Shown here: piece by piece, positions 1 through 9,899 of the stretch
Layout: each line of letters starts with the position of its first letter
Numbering within the stretch: position 1 is the stretch's first letter
Origin: Bacilli bacterium
Lineage (GTDB): Bacteria; Bacillota_I; Bacilli_A; RFN20; CAG-288
Assembly (NCBI GenBank): GCA_017470005.1
Contig: JAFUFH010000044.1
Location: 1 to 35,028, forward strand
Length of the DNA: 35,028 nucleotides
Reading direction: 5' to 3'
The notes under the pieces: generated by a model
Seen by the model: the letters and a program-made list of their open reading frames with translations, nothing else
Databases searched by the model: none
What the model was told of the DNA's origin: nothing
Program-made: the position numbers and the translations under genes

Positions 1-2
1 AT

Positions 3-125
3 CTTGATGACTATCTCAGCTGGTATGAGATCATGCATAATGAGAATCCGTCGCTTGAGATGTTTGAATCCAAGATTATGGGAAGTCTACTGCAAAAGAG
101 GGAAAACGCGAATATCAACACTTAA
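3..125 (+). CDS. 3' end of an unidentified gene (partial)
   Basis: The frame is open from the left edge to a TAA at 123-125, giving 40 residues (LDDYLSWYEIMHNE... ending KRENANINT). The tail is hydrophilic and mildly acidic, and I do not recognise the family from this fragment. Its stop lies about 24 bases before a strong bidirectional hairpin terminator (149-177), which supports it being a real gene end that converges on the lipoprotein pair. The fragment is too short for any functional statement. Confidence 0.45.
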   Translation, partial: LDDYLSWYEIMHNENPSLEMFESKIMGSLLQKRENANINT

Positions 126-148
126 TTGGTATTATCCTTTTGATTAAA

Positions 149-177
149 AATAGAGAAGGCGTTACACCTTCTCTATT
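149..177. terminator. Bidirectional rho-independent terminator
   Basis: An 11-bp perfect stem (AATAGAGAAGG / CCTTCTCTATT) closes a 7-base loop. On the minus strand it is followed by a T-rich stretch (from the A-run at 145-150). On the plus side a TTTTTT run comes slightly later (187-192). It sits between two converging genes. Confidence 0.8.
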
Positions 178-191
178 ATTATAACTCTTTT

Positions 192-1865
192 TTAAGCTTC
201 AAAGACTTCTTTTCCGAATTTAGGATATTTTGCGGTGTCAGAATAAGGATTTTCTGTCTTGAAGACATCCTGGTAGTTGGCTTTCATGTATTCTAAGAAA
301 GCTTCATCGGAGTAGGAGAAGTCCACTCTAGAGAGCCAGTAGGCACCAGATTTGGACTTGTAAGAGCCAGTGGTAGACATGACATAGGCGACTTCTCTAG
401 CCAATTCCGCCTTAGCTTCTTCGCTGTAGATAGAAGTAGTAGAACCAATGGTCATAGCGTTGGTGTCTACGACATCTAAGATACGAGTGATGTAGTAAGT
501 CTTAGAAGAGGTATCGTAGTAGACGATGTTGTCAGTGTCTTCACCAGTCAAGGTGTCAGCGACAGTGAGATAACGATAACCATCGTTTTGATAGACGGTT
601 AAGTCACCCTTAGTGCCAACATTTTCTTTCATGGTGGTTAAGGTAGTCTTATCCGAAGTGACCTTAGCGGAGAAGATACGTTCTGTCAAGGCAGAAGGAA
701 GAGCGGAGATACCAGCAGATTTGAGATAGAGGCCAGAAGTGATTTGATTCTTAGTGGCAATATCATCAACGGCTTTCTTGTATCCGGTCTTGGTGTCATA
801 GGTGTAGTTACCGGTGTAGGAAGATTCTAAGGAAGAATCCAACTTATCTAAGTAAGTTTGACCATCCGCGATCTTCTTCATATCATCGTGAACTTTACCA
901 TATAAGGTGTGAGATTCATAATCTTCATTGCCGAAGGTGCCTTCGATGATGTTGTGATCTCTCATCCATTGTTCTTCGTCAGCGGTTAAGACGATCTCTT
1001 GACCATAACGAGTGGAATCGATAGCGTCAGCGACATCGCTAGTGATACCTTTCCAGAGACGTTGAAGAGTGTAGAAGTTCTCATCCTTTTTGGTGCCTCT
1101 GATGTAATCCTCGACATAAGCGTCAAGCAATTGTTTGGCATCGCCAGGTTCATCGCTTCTATCGGTGAGAGCGACGACTTGGACTTTTCTAGCATTGGTG
1201 TTACCGATGGAGGCATAAGATTCATTGATGATGTATTCCGAAGTCAAATAGTTGATCTTCATATCATCATAGAGTTCTTTCTCCATGTAAGTCTTGTAGG
1301 TGTCAGCTTTCTTGTAGATATCTTCAAATTCCGCTTCGGGAGTGAGAAGCTTACCTTCCGTGTTGACATCTCCTTCTTGGTAATCGAAGTAATAGTAAGT
1401 CTCTTTTAAGTACTTAGCATATTCTTCTTCCATGAAGAGATTGTCTTTTTCATAGGTGCCGTTCTTAGCAGAAGAAGCTAAGGAATCAGCAGCTCTGTAG
1501 AAAAGGTTATCGAAGGTGGCAGGGATCGCTTGAGAATTGTCGGCGACAGAGTATTTGATGCAAGAGTCGTTAGCGACAGTCCAAACGCTGGATTGCTTGT
1601 CACCTTGGTAATCGTGAGCGACAGCGGCGATCTTGAGAAGAATGTCTTTGACCGTCTTTTCATAGATTTCGTTGTTGTTGGTTAAAGAATCGTAGTATTG
1701 TCTCCATTCGTTTTGAGCTAAGTCGACATTATCGCCTAAGCCATCTTTGGAGAAAAGAGCGTCAGCATAGTTTTTGGGATACTTCATCTCATCGGTGGAG
1801 CAGCCAGTGAGAACAAAGATGGAAGCGATAGCGAATAAGCTAGCAAGTTTCTTATTTCTTGACAT
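192..1865 (-). CDS. Lipoprotein, degenerate PrsA/parvulin-like
   Basis: This is a 557-residue predicted lipoprotein. A basic N-terminus and hydrophobic segment lead to a lipobox LTGC (Cys22), so it should be anchored outside the cytoplasmic membrane. I chose the ATG at 1865 because an AGGAGG lies just upstream and the signal peptide starts there; an in-frame extension to 1952 would bury the signal. The start overlaps the stop of the upstream lipoprotein by 14 bases, so the two are translationally coupled. The mature part begins much like its neighbour (Cys, then a YP pair a few residues on) and shows a similar order of segments. However, the stretch corresponding to the neighbour's HILVK parvulin strand reads VQVVALTDR. 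It is probably a paralogue that has lost the isomerase motif. A role as an extracellular chaperone or holdase is inference. Confidence 0.7.
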   Translation of the reverse strand: MSRNKKLASLFAIASIFVLTGCSTDEMKYPKNYADALFSKDGLGDNVDLAQNEWRQYYDSLTNNNEIYEKTVKDILLKIAAVAHDYQGDKQSSVWTVANDSCIKYSVADNSQAIPATFDNLFYRAADSLASSAKNGTYEKDNLFMEEEYAKYLKETYYYFDYQEGDVNTEGKLLTPEAEFEDIYKKADTYKTYMEKELYDDMKINYLTSEYIINESYASIGNTNARKVQVVALTDRSDEPGDAKQLLDAYVEDYIRGTKKDENFYTLQRLWKGITSDVADAIDSTRYGQEIVLTADEEQWMRDHNIIEGTFGNEDYESHTLYGKVHDDMKKIADGQTYLDKLDSSLESSYTGNYTYDTKTGYKKAVDDIATKNQITSGLYLKSAGISALPSALTERIFSAKVTSDKTTLTTMKENVGTKGDLTVYQNDGYRYLTVADTLTGEDTDNIVYYDTSSKTYYITRILDVVDTNAMTIGSTTSIYSEEAKAELAREVAYVMSTTGSYKSKSGAYWLSRVDFSYSDEAFLEYMKANYQDVFKTENPYSDTAKYPKFGKEVFEA

Positions 1866-3855
1866 GGCAGATATCCTCCTGTGTAGAGTTAGTGTATTCA
1901 CCGTATTCGAAGTAAGCGACGCAGACCGTAGGAAGCATACGAGCAGTAGCAACTTCTACTTGGACGTTGAGAGAGTTGATATAGGTCTCCCAAGAGCTGT
2001 CTAAGGTCTCGGCTCTATCATCGGTAGAAGAAGCGATGGTAGTGGTGATGTATTTGTTGATCTTTTCGTAGAGTTCCGCACCGACATAATCCTTGAAGGA
2101 CTTGTTGTAGGTCTTAGCGAACTTATCTTCATTGGCTCTGAAACGAGAGAACTCAATGTTGAAGTCGCTAGCCTTGATGGCATCCTGAAGGGTTTCTTTA
2201 CGCTTGTTGTAAGTGGTGTTGGAGTTAGCATCCGCAGTGACGAAGTTGATGAAGGAAGGATTGGTGGCATAGTCTGTGGATTTGGCAGGGTTAGAGGAAT
2301 TTTCCTGAGGGATATTCACTCTATAATATTTATAGGTATTAGCCTTGTCTTCGAAAGGATTCTTGTTGACGATGATGAAGTGAATTCCTTGATATCCGCT
2401 TTCGCCAGCAGTACCACCGCGGACAACGATGATAGGTTGATGTTTAGAAGCGGTTGTGAGGATTTTCTTACCAGTAGCAAGAGGAGTGAGAGTAGTGCTC
2501 ACTTGAGAGCCAGAGATGGTAGAACGATATCCATAGAGATGATCACCGATTTCGCCGACGGTTTGGAAGACGTCATCAGAGAGGTTATCCATTCTGTTCT
2601 TGATGTAGTTGTATTCTTTGAACTTGTTAGGAAGAACGTTCTCTAAATCAGCGATGCTGCTGACGGCGGGATTGATGACTTGGCATTCGGCTAAGAATTC
2701 TGCTTCCCATTCCGCAGTGTCATCATAAATGAAGTTGACACCGTGATAGTTGAAGTAGTTGTTGAAGAGAATGTTACGAGGATACTGAGTGGCAGTAGCA
2801 TAGTCTACTTGCTTACCAGTTTCAGGATTGCTCTCGGTATCGGCTAAATATTGGATTTGGAATGCCTTGGACACAGGAATACCAAATGCTTGACCCTTAC
2901 CGACTAAAGTATCATCGATAGCATCGGCAACAGAAGTATCATCCTTATATTCAGGAAGGAGATCTTTGCCCTCGATCGCTTTGCCAGGAACTCTCAAAGA
3001 GAGTTTGACATCATCATCATTCTTGGTCTCAGGATTTAAGAAGGCGTCATAAGCATAGACACCTAACTTGAATTCGTTGATATAAGAAGTGGTCTTTTCC
3101 ATGGCGACCTGTTGCTTTTCCACATAAAGTTCACCATAGTTAACCTTGGAAGAATCATCATCAGAAGACAATTGAGCGACAGAACCGAAGGACTGTCCGA
3201 CAGAAAGCATTCTGACAACGTTACCGATATGCTTGGCGTTATCGGCGGAGATGTTGCCATTCCAATAACCTTCACCAGAAGAGGAAGCATCTACCTTCAC
3301 TAAGATGTGAGAGACATGGTAGGGAGCATTTCTTGTGACATAGTCTTTGGTGTACTGTTCGGAGATGTAATATTCTTCATCCGGATTGGTGACACCTTTG
3401 TTGACAGTGGTGAAAGCATTAGTGTTCTCATCGACTTGCTGTTGAGCATAGTATTTTTCAATTAACTGCTCTTCGTTTTCAACACCTTCAGAGTCGAAAG
3501 TTTTCTCCTGTTCTTCCTTGTAAGAAGTGCCGTTGGTTCTGGCATTTTCTTTCCAAGTGTCATGGAGCTTATCGACTTTGGAAGAGACGTTGACTTTGAT
3601 AGAGTCTGTTCTAGGGGTGACAAGCTGTGCTAAGACAGACTTGGCAACGCTGTAATAAGACTGGGCGGAATTCTTCGTTCCTTCAAAGGCCTTGTAAATA
3701 TCGTCAAATGTGTATTGGTGGCCTGCGACGGTGACGATCTGACCTTCAGTCCACTTACTGTCCGGGTAAGTGTAATCTTCGCTACAAGCGGACAAAGCAC
3801 CGCAAAGAGCAATCAGAGACATCGCAAGCGATAAGGTACGTTTCCCTTTCATCAT
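1852..3855 (-). CDS. PrsA-like lipoprotein with parvulin (PpiC) domain
   Basis: This is a 667-residue lipoprotein and probable peptidyl-prolyl cis-trans isomerase acting on secreted proteins outside the membrane. A signal peptide ends in lipobox LSAC (Cys24). Residues about 178-245 carry the parvulin pattern: HVSHILVK, then an A-K-I helix, G-QSF-VA, S-D-S and a GEL turn. A second, weaker copy may lie near residues 480-510 (IIVVRGG followed by IHFIIVNK). At 667 residues it is more than twice the length of PrsA of Bacillus (about 290), so the architecture is unusual. The start is the ATG at 3855 (or the adjacent ATG at 3852), six to nine bases after AGGAGG; the upstream in-frame ATG lies within that ribosome site. 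It is first in a two-gene operon with the 557-residue lipoprotein. Confidence 0.75.
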   Translation of the reverse strand: MMKGKRTLSLAMSLIALCGALSACSEDYTYPDSKWTEGQIVTVAGHQYTFDDIYKAFEGTKNSAQSYYSVAKSVLAQLVTPRTDSIKVNVSSKVDKLHDTWKENARTNGTSYKEEQEKTFDSEGVENEEQLIEKYYAQQQVDENTNAFTTVNKGVTNPDEEYYISEQYTKDYVTRNAPYHVSHILVKVDASSSGEGYWNGNISADNAKHIGNVVRMLSVGQSFGSVAQLSSDDDSSKVNYGELYVEKQQVAMEKTTSYINEFKLGVYAYDAFLNPETKNDDDVKLSLRVPGKAIEGKDLLPEYKDDTSVADAIDDTLVGKGQAFGIPVSKAFQIQYLADTESNPETGKQVDYATATQYPRNILFNNYFNYHGVNFIYDDTAEWEAEFLAECQVINPAVSSIADLENVLPNKFKEYNYIKNRMDNLSDDVFQTVGEIGDHLYGYRSTISGSQVSTTLTPLATGKKILTTASKHQPIIVVRGGTAGESGYQGIHFIIVNKNPFEDKANTYKYYRVNIPQENSSNPAKSTDYATNPSFINFVTADANSNTTYNKRKETLQDAIKASDFNIEFSRFRANEDKFAKTYNKSFKDYVGAELYEKINKYITTTIASSTDDRAETLDSSWETYINSLNVQVEVATARMLPTVCVAYFEYGEYTNSTQEDICHVKK

Positions 3856-3903
3856 ATGGGTCCTCCTCATTGAATTTTATCGCACACACAAATAGTCTTT
3901 ACT

Positions 3904-3932
3904 AATATAGTAGTTTGCTTGCCATATTTCAA
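3904..3932 (-). promoter_or_regulatory. Promoter of the lipoprotein operon
   Basis: Reading the minus strand, -35 TTGAAA (3927-3932) and -10 TATATT (3904-3909) are separated by exactly 17 bases. This predicts a leader of about 40 bases before the AGGAGG and start at 3855. Confidence 0.6.
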
Positions 3933-4043
3933 GAAAAACATATTATTTAAATAAATAATATATAGAAATTAGACCCGCAAACCCATAAGGGCGCGCGAAA
4001 TAATATTTTATACGAAACGAAGCGACAAATCTAGACATAATCG

Positions 4044-4052
4044 TGATATGAT
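4044..4052 (+). promoter_or_regulatory. Extended -10 promoter giving a leaderless parA mRNA
   Basis: The sequence TGATATGAT is an extended -10 (TG-A-TATGAT). Its last base is followed by six bases and then the parA ATG at 4059, where transcription should begin. No Shine-Dalgarno lies upstream and there is no convincing -35. The same nonamer at the same distance precedes cysE. Confidence 0.6.
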
Positions 4053-4058
4053 ATTGCC

Positions 4059-4850
4059 ATGCCAAAAATCATCACCATTATGAATCAGAAAGGTGGAGTG
4101 GGAAAAACCTCCACAACCATCAATTTAGCTAGCGCCCTTGCTCGTTATAATAAGAGGGTTCTTTTACTCGATATGGATCCACAAGGGAATTGTTCTCTCG
4201 CTTTAGGAATCGATCCTACCATTTCTAAGAAGACGATGTCCGAACTTCTTCTCTCTTCTCTCACTTTAAAACAAGTCATTAGAAAAAGCGATGTCCCTCT
4301 TCTCTCTCTTGTCCCCTCTAATCTCACGTTAGCGATGGTAGAGAGCTCTTTATATAAACAAGACAAGGATGCCTCTGTCACGCTCTTAAAAGAGAAGCTA
4401 GAGGATAAAGAAATACAGAATTATGATTATGTCTTCATCGATTGTCCTCCCTCTTTAGGATTCCTATCGTTAAACGCTCTAGTGGCCAGTCAATATCTTC
4501 TCATCCCGATGCAGTGTGAATATTTTGCTCTCGATGGTCTCACGCACCTCTTATCCACTATTGCCAAAGTTCAAAGAGAAGATAATCCTACGCTTTCCAT
4601 CATAGGAATCTTGTTGACCATGGTGGATTCGAAGACCAATCTTTGCAGCGAAGTATCCAGTGAAGTTAGAAACAATTTCAAAGACGCTGTCTTCATCACC
4701 GAGATTCCTAGAAATGTCTCTATTCCGGAGGCAATATCCAAAGGAATGCCCGTGAACTTGTACAAACCTCTTAGCGCAGGGTCACTCGCCTACGCCTCTT
4801 TAGCAAGAGAGGTGATTCACAGAATCGAAGAGAAAGAAAAACAGGCTTAG
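4059..4850 (+). CDS. parA: ParA/Soj-type ATPase
   Basis: This is a 263-residue P-loop ATPase of the ParA/MinD superfamily, which drives chromosome or plasmid segregation with ParB on parS. The deviant Walker A (KGGVGKTS, residues 11-18) is complete with its signature lysine. RVLLLDMDPQGN follows at about 33-44 (switch I), then VFIDCPPSLGF (Walker B). Length and the lack of an N-terminal DNA-binding domain match chromosomal Soj rather than long plasmid ParA proteins. No parB and no parS-like palindrome (TGTTTCACGTGAAACA) was seen nearby, so it is an orphan here. It is divergent from the lipoprotein operon and convergent with queH, sharing a terminator. It appears leaderless, with no ribosome site. 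Confidence 0.92.
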   Translation: MPKIITIMNQKGGVGKTSTTINLASALARYNKRVLLLDMDPQGNCSLALGIDPTISKKTMSELLLSSLTLKQVIRKSDVPLLSLVPSNLTLAMVESSLYKQDKDASVTLLKEKLEDKEIQNYDYVFIDCPPSLGFLSLNALVASQYLLIPMQCEYFALDGLTHLLSTIAKVQREDNPTLSIIGILLTMVDSKTNLCSEVSSEVRNNFKDAVFITEIPRNVSIPEAISKGMPVNLYKPLSAGSLAYASLAREVIHRIEEKEKQA

Positions 4851-4872
4851 CCTAATAGCTCTGCCTGTTTTT
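4837..4872. terminator. Bidirectional terminator between parA and queH
   Basis: AAAAACAGGC (4837-4846) pairs with GCCTGTTTTT (4863-4872), and T-runs occur on both strands. It overlaps the last codons of both convergent genes (parA stop at 4848-4850, queH stop at 4847-4849), a very compact arrangement. Confidence 0.85.
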
Positions 4873-5521
4873 TTCTTTTGTATTCTTCTCTCTCTTTCAA
4901 GGAAGGGAGACACCCGCAATAATCTTGTCGATAAAGGGAATATTCTTTGGCGATTTGAATGCCTTTTAATTGCCCGTTCTCTTTCTTGAAGTCGGAATAG
5001 AGATAGTGACAAGAGGGATATTTCTTTTCTAATTGGAAGGCAATTTCATTGAGCTCTCTGCTTGGCTTCTTACAAGAGACGGTCATCACGGTAGTGAAAT
5101 AGTCAAAGGAATGGGAAGCGGCGTATTCATAAGCTAAAGACATACGATAGGCGTGACATGCTAGACACATCTTTCCACCTTCTTTGTCATTCCATCTCTC
5201 TTTAAAGGCGTTCTCATAAGCTAAGAAGTCTTCCTCATTGACCACGAGAGGAATAGGAAGATTTCTTTTCTTAGAATATGCTTCTAAAAATTGTTTTAAG
5301 GTATCTAATCTTTTATCGTATTCTTCTTTTGGCTGAATGTTGGGATTAAAAAATCCAACCGTCACATCAAAGTGATCTAATAAGATAGAAAGAGGATAAG
5401 TGAGACAAGGTCCACAACAAGCGTGAAGGAAAAGAGATGGTCTTTTCTCACCCAAAGAAGAGACCAAATCTAAATATTGTTGATGATAATAATTTTTATT
5501 TTGTTTGTCGATTTCAGTCAT
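4847..5521 (-). CDS. queH: Epoxyqueuosine reductase QueH
   Basis: This 224-residue protein belongs to the QueH (formerly DUF208) family, which performs the last step of queuosine synthesis: reduction of epoxyqueuosine to queuosine in tRNA. It is unrelated to QueG. The family cysteines and context are visible: HACCGPC (C35, C36, C39), CLAC (C119, C122) and DYCGC (C202, C204), consistent with metal/FeS-dependent chemistry. The chosen start is the ATG at 5521. It overlaps the end of queA by 8 bases, and translation from 5575 would only add residues read out of frame from queA. The ribosome site is weak (GGAG about 15 bases upstream), so translation probably relies on coupling to queA. It is last in the tgt-queA-queH operon. 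Confidence 0.93.
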   Translation of the reverse strand: MTEIDKQNKNYYHQQYLDLVSSLGEKRPSLFLHACCGPCLTYPLSILLDHFDVTVGFFNPNIQPKEEYDKRLDTLKQFLEAYSKKRNLPIPLVVNEEDFLAYENAFKERWNDKEGGKMCLACHAYRMSLAYEYAASHSFDYFTTVMTVSCKKPSRELNEIAFQLEKKYPSCHYLYSDFKKENGQLKGIQIAKEYSLYRQDYCGCLPSLKEREEYKRKKQAELLG

Positions 5522-6583
5522 GGATAAACATCGAATCTCCAAAAGAGAAGAAGCGGTATTTCTCTTCCACCGCATGACGATAAGCTTTCAACATCAAATC
5601 GCGAGTCGCAAAAGCGGAGACTAGCATCAAAAGCGTGGATTTGGGAAGGTGGAAGTTGGTGATGAGAGCATCCACAGCGTTAAAGTGAAATCCAGGGTAG
5701 ATAAATAACTGAGTATTACCAGAGCATTCTTCAAAGCGGTTAAAGCGTTGATACACGCTTTCAAGAGTTCTTGTGGAAGTGGTTCCGATTGCGATGATTC
5801 TTCTACCCTCACTCTTGGCTTGGTTCAAGATATCGGCGGCTTCTTTGCTCATCTGATAATATTCCGAATGCATGGTGTGAGAGCGGATGTCATCGACCTT
5901 GACGGGACGGAAGGTTCCTAAACCCACATGAAGGGTGATATCCACCACTTGGCAACCTTTCGCTTCAATCTTTTCAAATAATTCGGGAGTGAAGTGGAAG
6001 CCAGCAGTAGGAGCAGCAGCACTTCCTTCCAATTTGGCATAAACGGTTTGATAACGAGAGTTATCTCCTAATTGTTCATGAATATAAGGAGGAAGAGGCA
6101 TCTTACCTAAAGACTCTAACACTTCCATAAAGATACCTTGGTAATCAAAGCGGAAGAGACGTAAGCCTTCTTCTTGCACCTCTAAACAGGTTGCCACAAG
6201 CTCATCGTTAGGACCAAAAGATACCTTGGTTCCTACTTTGACGGCGTGGGCATTACCTACCAAGCACTGCCAAACATCTTTTTGGTCTTTGATGGGGTTG
6301 AGAAGAAGTAGTTGAACATGAGCGTGGGTATCTTTCTTCTCACCTAAAAGACGGGCCGGGATCACTTTGGTATTGTTTCTAACCAAGACATCCCCAGGGC
6401 GAAGATCATCCAAGATATGGAAAAAGTATTCTTCATCTTTGATCTCCCCAGTTTTCTTGTTGATATTGAGCAAGCGAGAGTGATCTCTCTGTTGGGCGGG
6501 GGATTGGGCAATCAACTCTTCGGGGAGATAATAATCATACGAAGAGAGAGAATAAATATCGTAATCAAAACCAGGAGTATTCA

Positions 6584-6584
<1 letters not shown>
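5514..6584 (-). CDS. queA: tRNA ribosyltransferase-isomerase QueA
   Basis: This 356-residue enzyme transfers and isomerises the ribosyl group of S-adenosylmethionine onto preQ1 already in tRNA, making epoxyqueuosine. Family landmarks are present: the [24 protein letters not shown] opening, [14 protein letters not shown] in the middle, the [11 protein letters not shown] segment, and GTTSTRTLE with [16 protein letters not shown] near the C-terminus. Length is normal. The ATG at 6584 shares one base with the tgt stop (TGATG) and has GAGG six bases upstream. In-frame TTG codons at 6587 and 6590 are less likely starts. It lies between tgt and queH, so the three consecutive steps are co-expressed. 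Confidence 0.96.
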
Positions 6585-7729
<1,145 letters not shown>

Positions 7730-7756
7730 TTAATTATTTAAATAAATAAAGAACAA

Positions 7757-8359
7757 CTAGTTCTCTTTTATCGTGATGTGATATTTGTGCAAAATGGTGA
7801 TGGCGAGATACTTCTTGAAATCTTCCATGGAGTATTTGCTTCTATTTTGCAAATAATAAAGGAACAAAGCGGTGAGAGAACCGACAGTGTGTTGAACAAA
7901 GATATCGACAGGGATATCGATGGTGTAATACTTTTTGCATTCTTCTAACATACCAGTGACAGAAGTGTAGAAAAGATTATAAAGAAGATCGGTGAAATCT
8001 TTGGGGTTGTTGTGTTGAAGGATGAGATAAGGGAAGTTGTCGTTACGAGAAAGGCTATCTACGATAGGACCGGTAACAGAAGCGAAGATCTCTTCAAAAG
8101 AGTAGGCTTTCGTGCGAAGATTCTGGATGGCCATCTCTTCGATAGGATGGGCAAATTTTAAGATGTAGTATTCTAAAACTTCCTCAATCTTATTGAAATT
8201 GTTATAGAAGGTAGCTCTAGAAATATCGCAAGCATCACAAAGCTCAGAGATACGTATCTCGTTGATGGGTTTTTGCTTCATTAATTCGATGAGAGCACTG
8301 GATAATTTTTCTTTTGTTTTGATGATACGACGGTCAATTTTTTTCTCATTCTTTTTCAT
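7757..8359 (-). CDS. TetR/AcrR-family transcriptional regulator
   Basis: This 200-residue TetR-type repressor has a basic N-terminus and a helix-turn-helix at residues about 36-57 (ISELCDACDISRATFYNNFNK), followed by a helical ligand or dimerisation domain. The C-terminal part resembles the broad group of TetR proteins with DhaS-like C-terminal domains, so the ligand cannot be predicted. The start at 8359 has AAGGAG ten bases upstream and a very good promoter. It lies 42 bases upstream of tgt on the same strand with no terminator between, so some readthrough into the queuosine operon is possible. Regulation of that operon by this protein is unproven. Confidence 0.88.
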   Translation of the reverse strand: MKKNEKKIDRRIIKTKEKLSSALIELMKQKPINEIRISELCDACDISRATFYNNFNKIEEVLEYYILKFAHPIEEMAIQNLRTKAYSFEEIFASVTGPIVDSLSRNDNFPYLILQHNNPKDFTDLLYNLFYTSVTGMLEECKKYYTIDIPVDIFVQHTVGSLTALFLYYLQNRSKYSMEDFKKYLAITILHKYHITIKEN

Positions 8360-8392
8360 ATAATTGACACTCCTTAGCGCCTTGTTAAGAAA

Positions 8393-8421
8393 ATTATATA
8401 TAAACGTTAAATTATTTTCAA
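8393..8421 (-). promoter_or_regulatory. Promoter of the TetR-type gene
   Basis: On the minus strand -35 TTGAAA (8416-8421) and -10 TATAAT (8393-8398) are separated by 17 bases, close to the sigma-A consensus. Confidence 0.75.
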
Positions 8422-8471
8422 TGAGTTAAATGACATTTTTTGGCTTTTTTCTATTTAAAACGATTATTTCG

Positions 8472-9899
8472 TCAATTTGTTTTAGAAAGTACTTTAAGAA
8501 GAATCGTTTGAATTTTTGAAGGAGACACACTTCCTCTTGTCTTTTTTAAAACTTGTCCGACAAGATAAGAAAAGACTTTTTCTTTTCCTTTGCGATATTC
8601 TTCTATCGCCCTTTGATTCTCTTCTAACATCTCTTGGATGAGAGAAGTTAACTTCTCTTCATCAAAGCTTGGATTCTGTTGAAGCAGAGAAATCTCTTTT
8701 AAGATATCTTTTCCTTCTTCATAGTGTCTTTTTAAGATCTCTTTCACTTGATTGCTTTGCAATTTGTTTTGGCTTTGATGATTGCAAAGAGCGACTAATT
8801 CTTCTTGCTTTAAATTTGGCTTTGAGAAGCTGAGCCCTTTTTTCTTGAGATAGGAAAGAATGTCGGAGATGAGAAGATTACAAAGAAGAGAAGGATTCTC
8901 TAACTGTAAAGAAAGACAAGATTGGAAATATTTTGTTAAATCGATGTCTTTTAATAGCATCTGTTTTTGATAATCGCTTAACGATAGATTTGACCAAAGC
9001 CTGAGATAATCTTCTACCAAAAGAGGGCTCTCTTGTATCGCTTTATGGATGAAGGATTTCGATAACTTCACGGGAGGAAGATTGGCTTCAGGGAAATATT
9101 CGTAATCCATCTCTCCCTTCTTTTCTCTCATCAAAATGGTTTTCTTTTCTTTTTCCGAATAACGTCTGGTCTCTTCCTTGACTCTTCCATGAGAAAGAAG
9201 AATCTGTTCTTGTCTAGCGATCTCATCCTGTAAGGCCAAAGAGATGTTTTCAATGGTGTTTAAATTTTTGATTTCTGTCTTAGTTCCTAAGACACCTTTT
9301 TCATCCATGAGAGAGATATTGATATCACAGCGCAGTGATCCATTCTCCATCTTTCCATCACAGACTTCTAAGAAAGTCACAATCTCTTTGATTTTAGAGA
9401 CATAAAGCATGGCCTCTATGGGAGAGTGCATCACGGGTTTTGAGACGATTTCCAAAAGAGGAATTCCACAGCGATTAAAATCAAGATATGTCTTCTTTCC
9501 TTCATGAATCTGTTTGGCGGTATCTTCTTCTAAATGGGCGTTATCTAATTCAATTTTAAATTCTTTTCCTTCCACTTTGAAACAGACATATCCGCCTTTT
9601 CCAATGGGATGGAATTGTTGAGTGATCTGATATCCTTTGGGAAGGTCGGGGTAATAATAATTCTTACGATCAAAGCGGAAAAGAGGATCAATCTCCATAT
9701 GCAAAGCGTGACAGACTTGAATTCCTTTTCTCACCGCTTCTTTGTTGATTAGGGGAAGCGTGCCAGGGAAAGAGAGGTCAAAAGGTAGAGTGAGAGAGTT
9801 CGCTCTTTTTCCAAAGGCGCAGGGAGCACTAGAAAACATTTTCGTTCTGGTCTTCAATTCCACATGGATTTCAATACCGATGACGGGAGTGTATTTCAT
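8472..9899 (-). CDS. gatB: Asp/Glu-tRNA amidotransferase subunit GatB
   Basis: This 475-residue GatB activates the mischarged Glu-tRNA(Gln)/Asp-tRNA(Asn) and presents it for amidation with ammonia supplied by GatA. The opening VIGIEIHVELKT, FDRKNYYYPDLPKGYQ, LRCDINISL, TKTEIKNLN and DYEYFPEANLPP are family signatures. The C-terminal third is the helical YqeY-like tRNA-binding tail, ending in KTRGSVSPSKIQTILLKVL. The start overlaps the gatA stop by four bases (ATGA), with GGAGG eight bases upstream. It is last in the pcrA-ligA-gatCAB operon, and no clear terminator follows before the TetR-type promoter. A nearby tRNA-Gln(CUG) gene fits the need for this pathway. Confidence 0.95.
   Translation of the reverse strand: MKYTPVIGIEIHVELKTRTKMFSSAPCAFGKRANSLTLPFDLSFPGTLPLINKEAVRKGIQVCHALHMEIDPLFRFDRKNYYYPDLPKGYQITQQFHPIGKGGYVCFKVEGKEFKIELDNAHLEEDTAKQIHEGKKTYLDFNRCGIPLLEIVSKPVMHSPIEAMLYVSKIKEIVTFLEVCDGKMENGSLRCDINISLMDEKGVLGTKTEIKNLNTIENISLALQDEIARQEQILLSHGRVKEETRRYSEKEKKTILMREKKGEMDYEYFPEANLPPVKLSKSFIHKAIQESPLLVEDYLRLWSNLSLSDYQKQMLLKDIDLTKYFQSCLSLQLENPSLLCNLLISDILSYLKKKGLSFSKPNLKQEELVALCNHQSQNKLQSNQVKEILKRHYEEGKDILKEISLLQQNPSFDEEKLTSLIQEMLEENQRAIEEYRKGKEKVFSYLVGQVLKKTRGSVSPSKIQTILLKVLSKTN

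Noticed and set aside
1853-1952. N-terminal extension of the first lipoprotein to a start at 1952
   Set aside because: The extension lies within the upstream lipoprotein gene and would bury the signal peptide. AGGAGG and the lipobox support the ATG at 1865.
8400-8471. Possible terminator after gatB (ACGA/TCGT hairpin followed by TTTTAAA on the minus strand)
   Set aside because: The stem is only four base pairs and the T-run is interrupted. It is too weak to call.
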